Below, piece after piece: positions 51,035-51,105 of a stretch of DNA of 51,105 nt. How positions within the stretch are numbered: the first letter of the stretch is position 1; every line of letters starts with the position of its first letter. The stretch is from the NCBI RefSeq assembly GCF_016741935.1, contig NZ_JAERRG010000049.1, forward strand, positions 1 to 51,105, written 5' to 3'. Position numbers and translations under genes: made by a program. The notes below the pieces were generated by a model. It was given only the letters and a program-made list of their open reading frames with translations, did not search any database and was not told the DNA's origin. This stretch comes from Streptomyces endocoffeicus. Lineage in GTDB: Bacteria > Actinomycetota > Actinomycetes > Streptomycetales > Streptomycetaceae.

Positions 51035-51105
51035 TTGACACCCGCGGGCATCACACGAAGCCGATTAGGTTCGGCGGATGATCGTCTGCTAAAGTCGAAA
51101 ACAAC
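51035..51105 (+). promoter_or_regulatory. Probable start of an rRNA operon leader
   Basis: A consensus TTGACA at 51035-51040 has no -10 at normal distance, but TAAAGT at 51090-51095 sits in GTCTGCTAAAGTCGAAAAC, which closely resembles the last promoter region of Streptomyces rRNA operons as I remember it (GTCTGATAGAGTCGGAAAC). With the two upstream promoters this suggests that a 16S-23S-5S operon begins just outside the window. Confidence 0.5.

Noticed and set aside
1..51105. Transposase, integrase or tRNA-associated attachment site
   Set aside because: No transposase or integrase frame and no tRNA gene was recognised on either strand; the repeats lack terminal inverted repeats typical of insertion sequences.

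Overview
The window is a high-GC actinobacterial chromosome segment, almost certainly from Streptomyces. It has an 87-aa WhiB, five LytR-CpsA-Psr (LCP) paralogues, both genes for the late coenzyme F420 steps, many GTG starts, and a single in-frame TTA codon. From memory, the gene order follows the S. coelicolor stretch from about SCO3064 (peptide transporter) down to SCO3023 (S-adenosylhomocysteine hydrolase). It also follows the M. tuberculosis block from Rv3277/purK/purE/fadE25 through the LCP, manC, fbiAB, whiB2, manB and manA genes to sahH. No assembly-line biosynthetic cluster, phage, transposase or CRISPR array was seen.

Layout. 0-4.5 kb: POT peptide transporter, a two-component system, and a GtrA-type membrane protein. 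4.6-10.5 kb: purK-purE with an ATGA overlap, membrane dipeptidase, UDP-glucose dehydrogenase, acyl-CoA dehydrogenase. 10.6-21.3 kb: five LCP glycopolymer transferases interleaved with a hotdog thioesterase and a family-2 glycosyltransferase, ending with a TIGR03089 protein. 21.4-28.9 kb: secreted PGRP amidase, ManC-like nucleotidyltransferase, DNA-3-methyladenine glycosylase, fbiB-fbiA, cysteine dioxygenase. 29.6-37.3 kb: whiB, then a 1355-aa membrane glycosyltransferase overlapping a DUF5719 gene, a zincin-fold protein that has lost its metal motif, and DUF3499. 37.5-45.3 kb: lactate permease, manB, a Trm112-like protein, a SIS-domain protein, manA, a cation-diffusion-facilitator transporter. 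45.9-51.1 kb: a stand-alone fructose-type PTS permease, ahcY, an unknown protein, and a promoter array that looks like the start of an rRNA operon whose genes lie beyond the window.

Together, manA, manB and manC supply GDP-mannose from fructose-6-phosphate, and UDP-glucose dehydrogenase supplies UDP-glucuronate. Two glycosyltransferases could use such donors to build envelope glycans. The LCP proteins are expected to transfer finished polymers to peptidoglycan, and the amidase to trim it. whiB, the sporulation-septation regulator, sits in the middle, so the block reads as an envelope-glycan and cell-division neighbourhood.

The least explained features are non-coding: a composite repeat found four times in one orientation, each time 3' of a plus-strand gene; a 52-bp tandem array grown from one of its pieces; and a strong, lopsided excess of the octamer CCTTACGG in the right-hand half. 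Among proteins, the 1355-aa glycosyltransferase/DUF5719 pair and the divergence among the five LCP paralogues deserve most attention.
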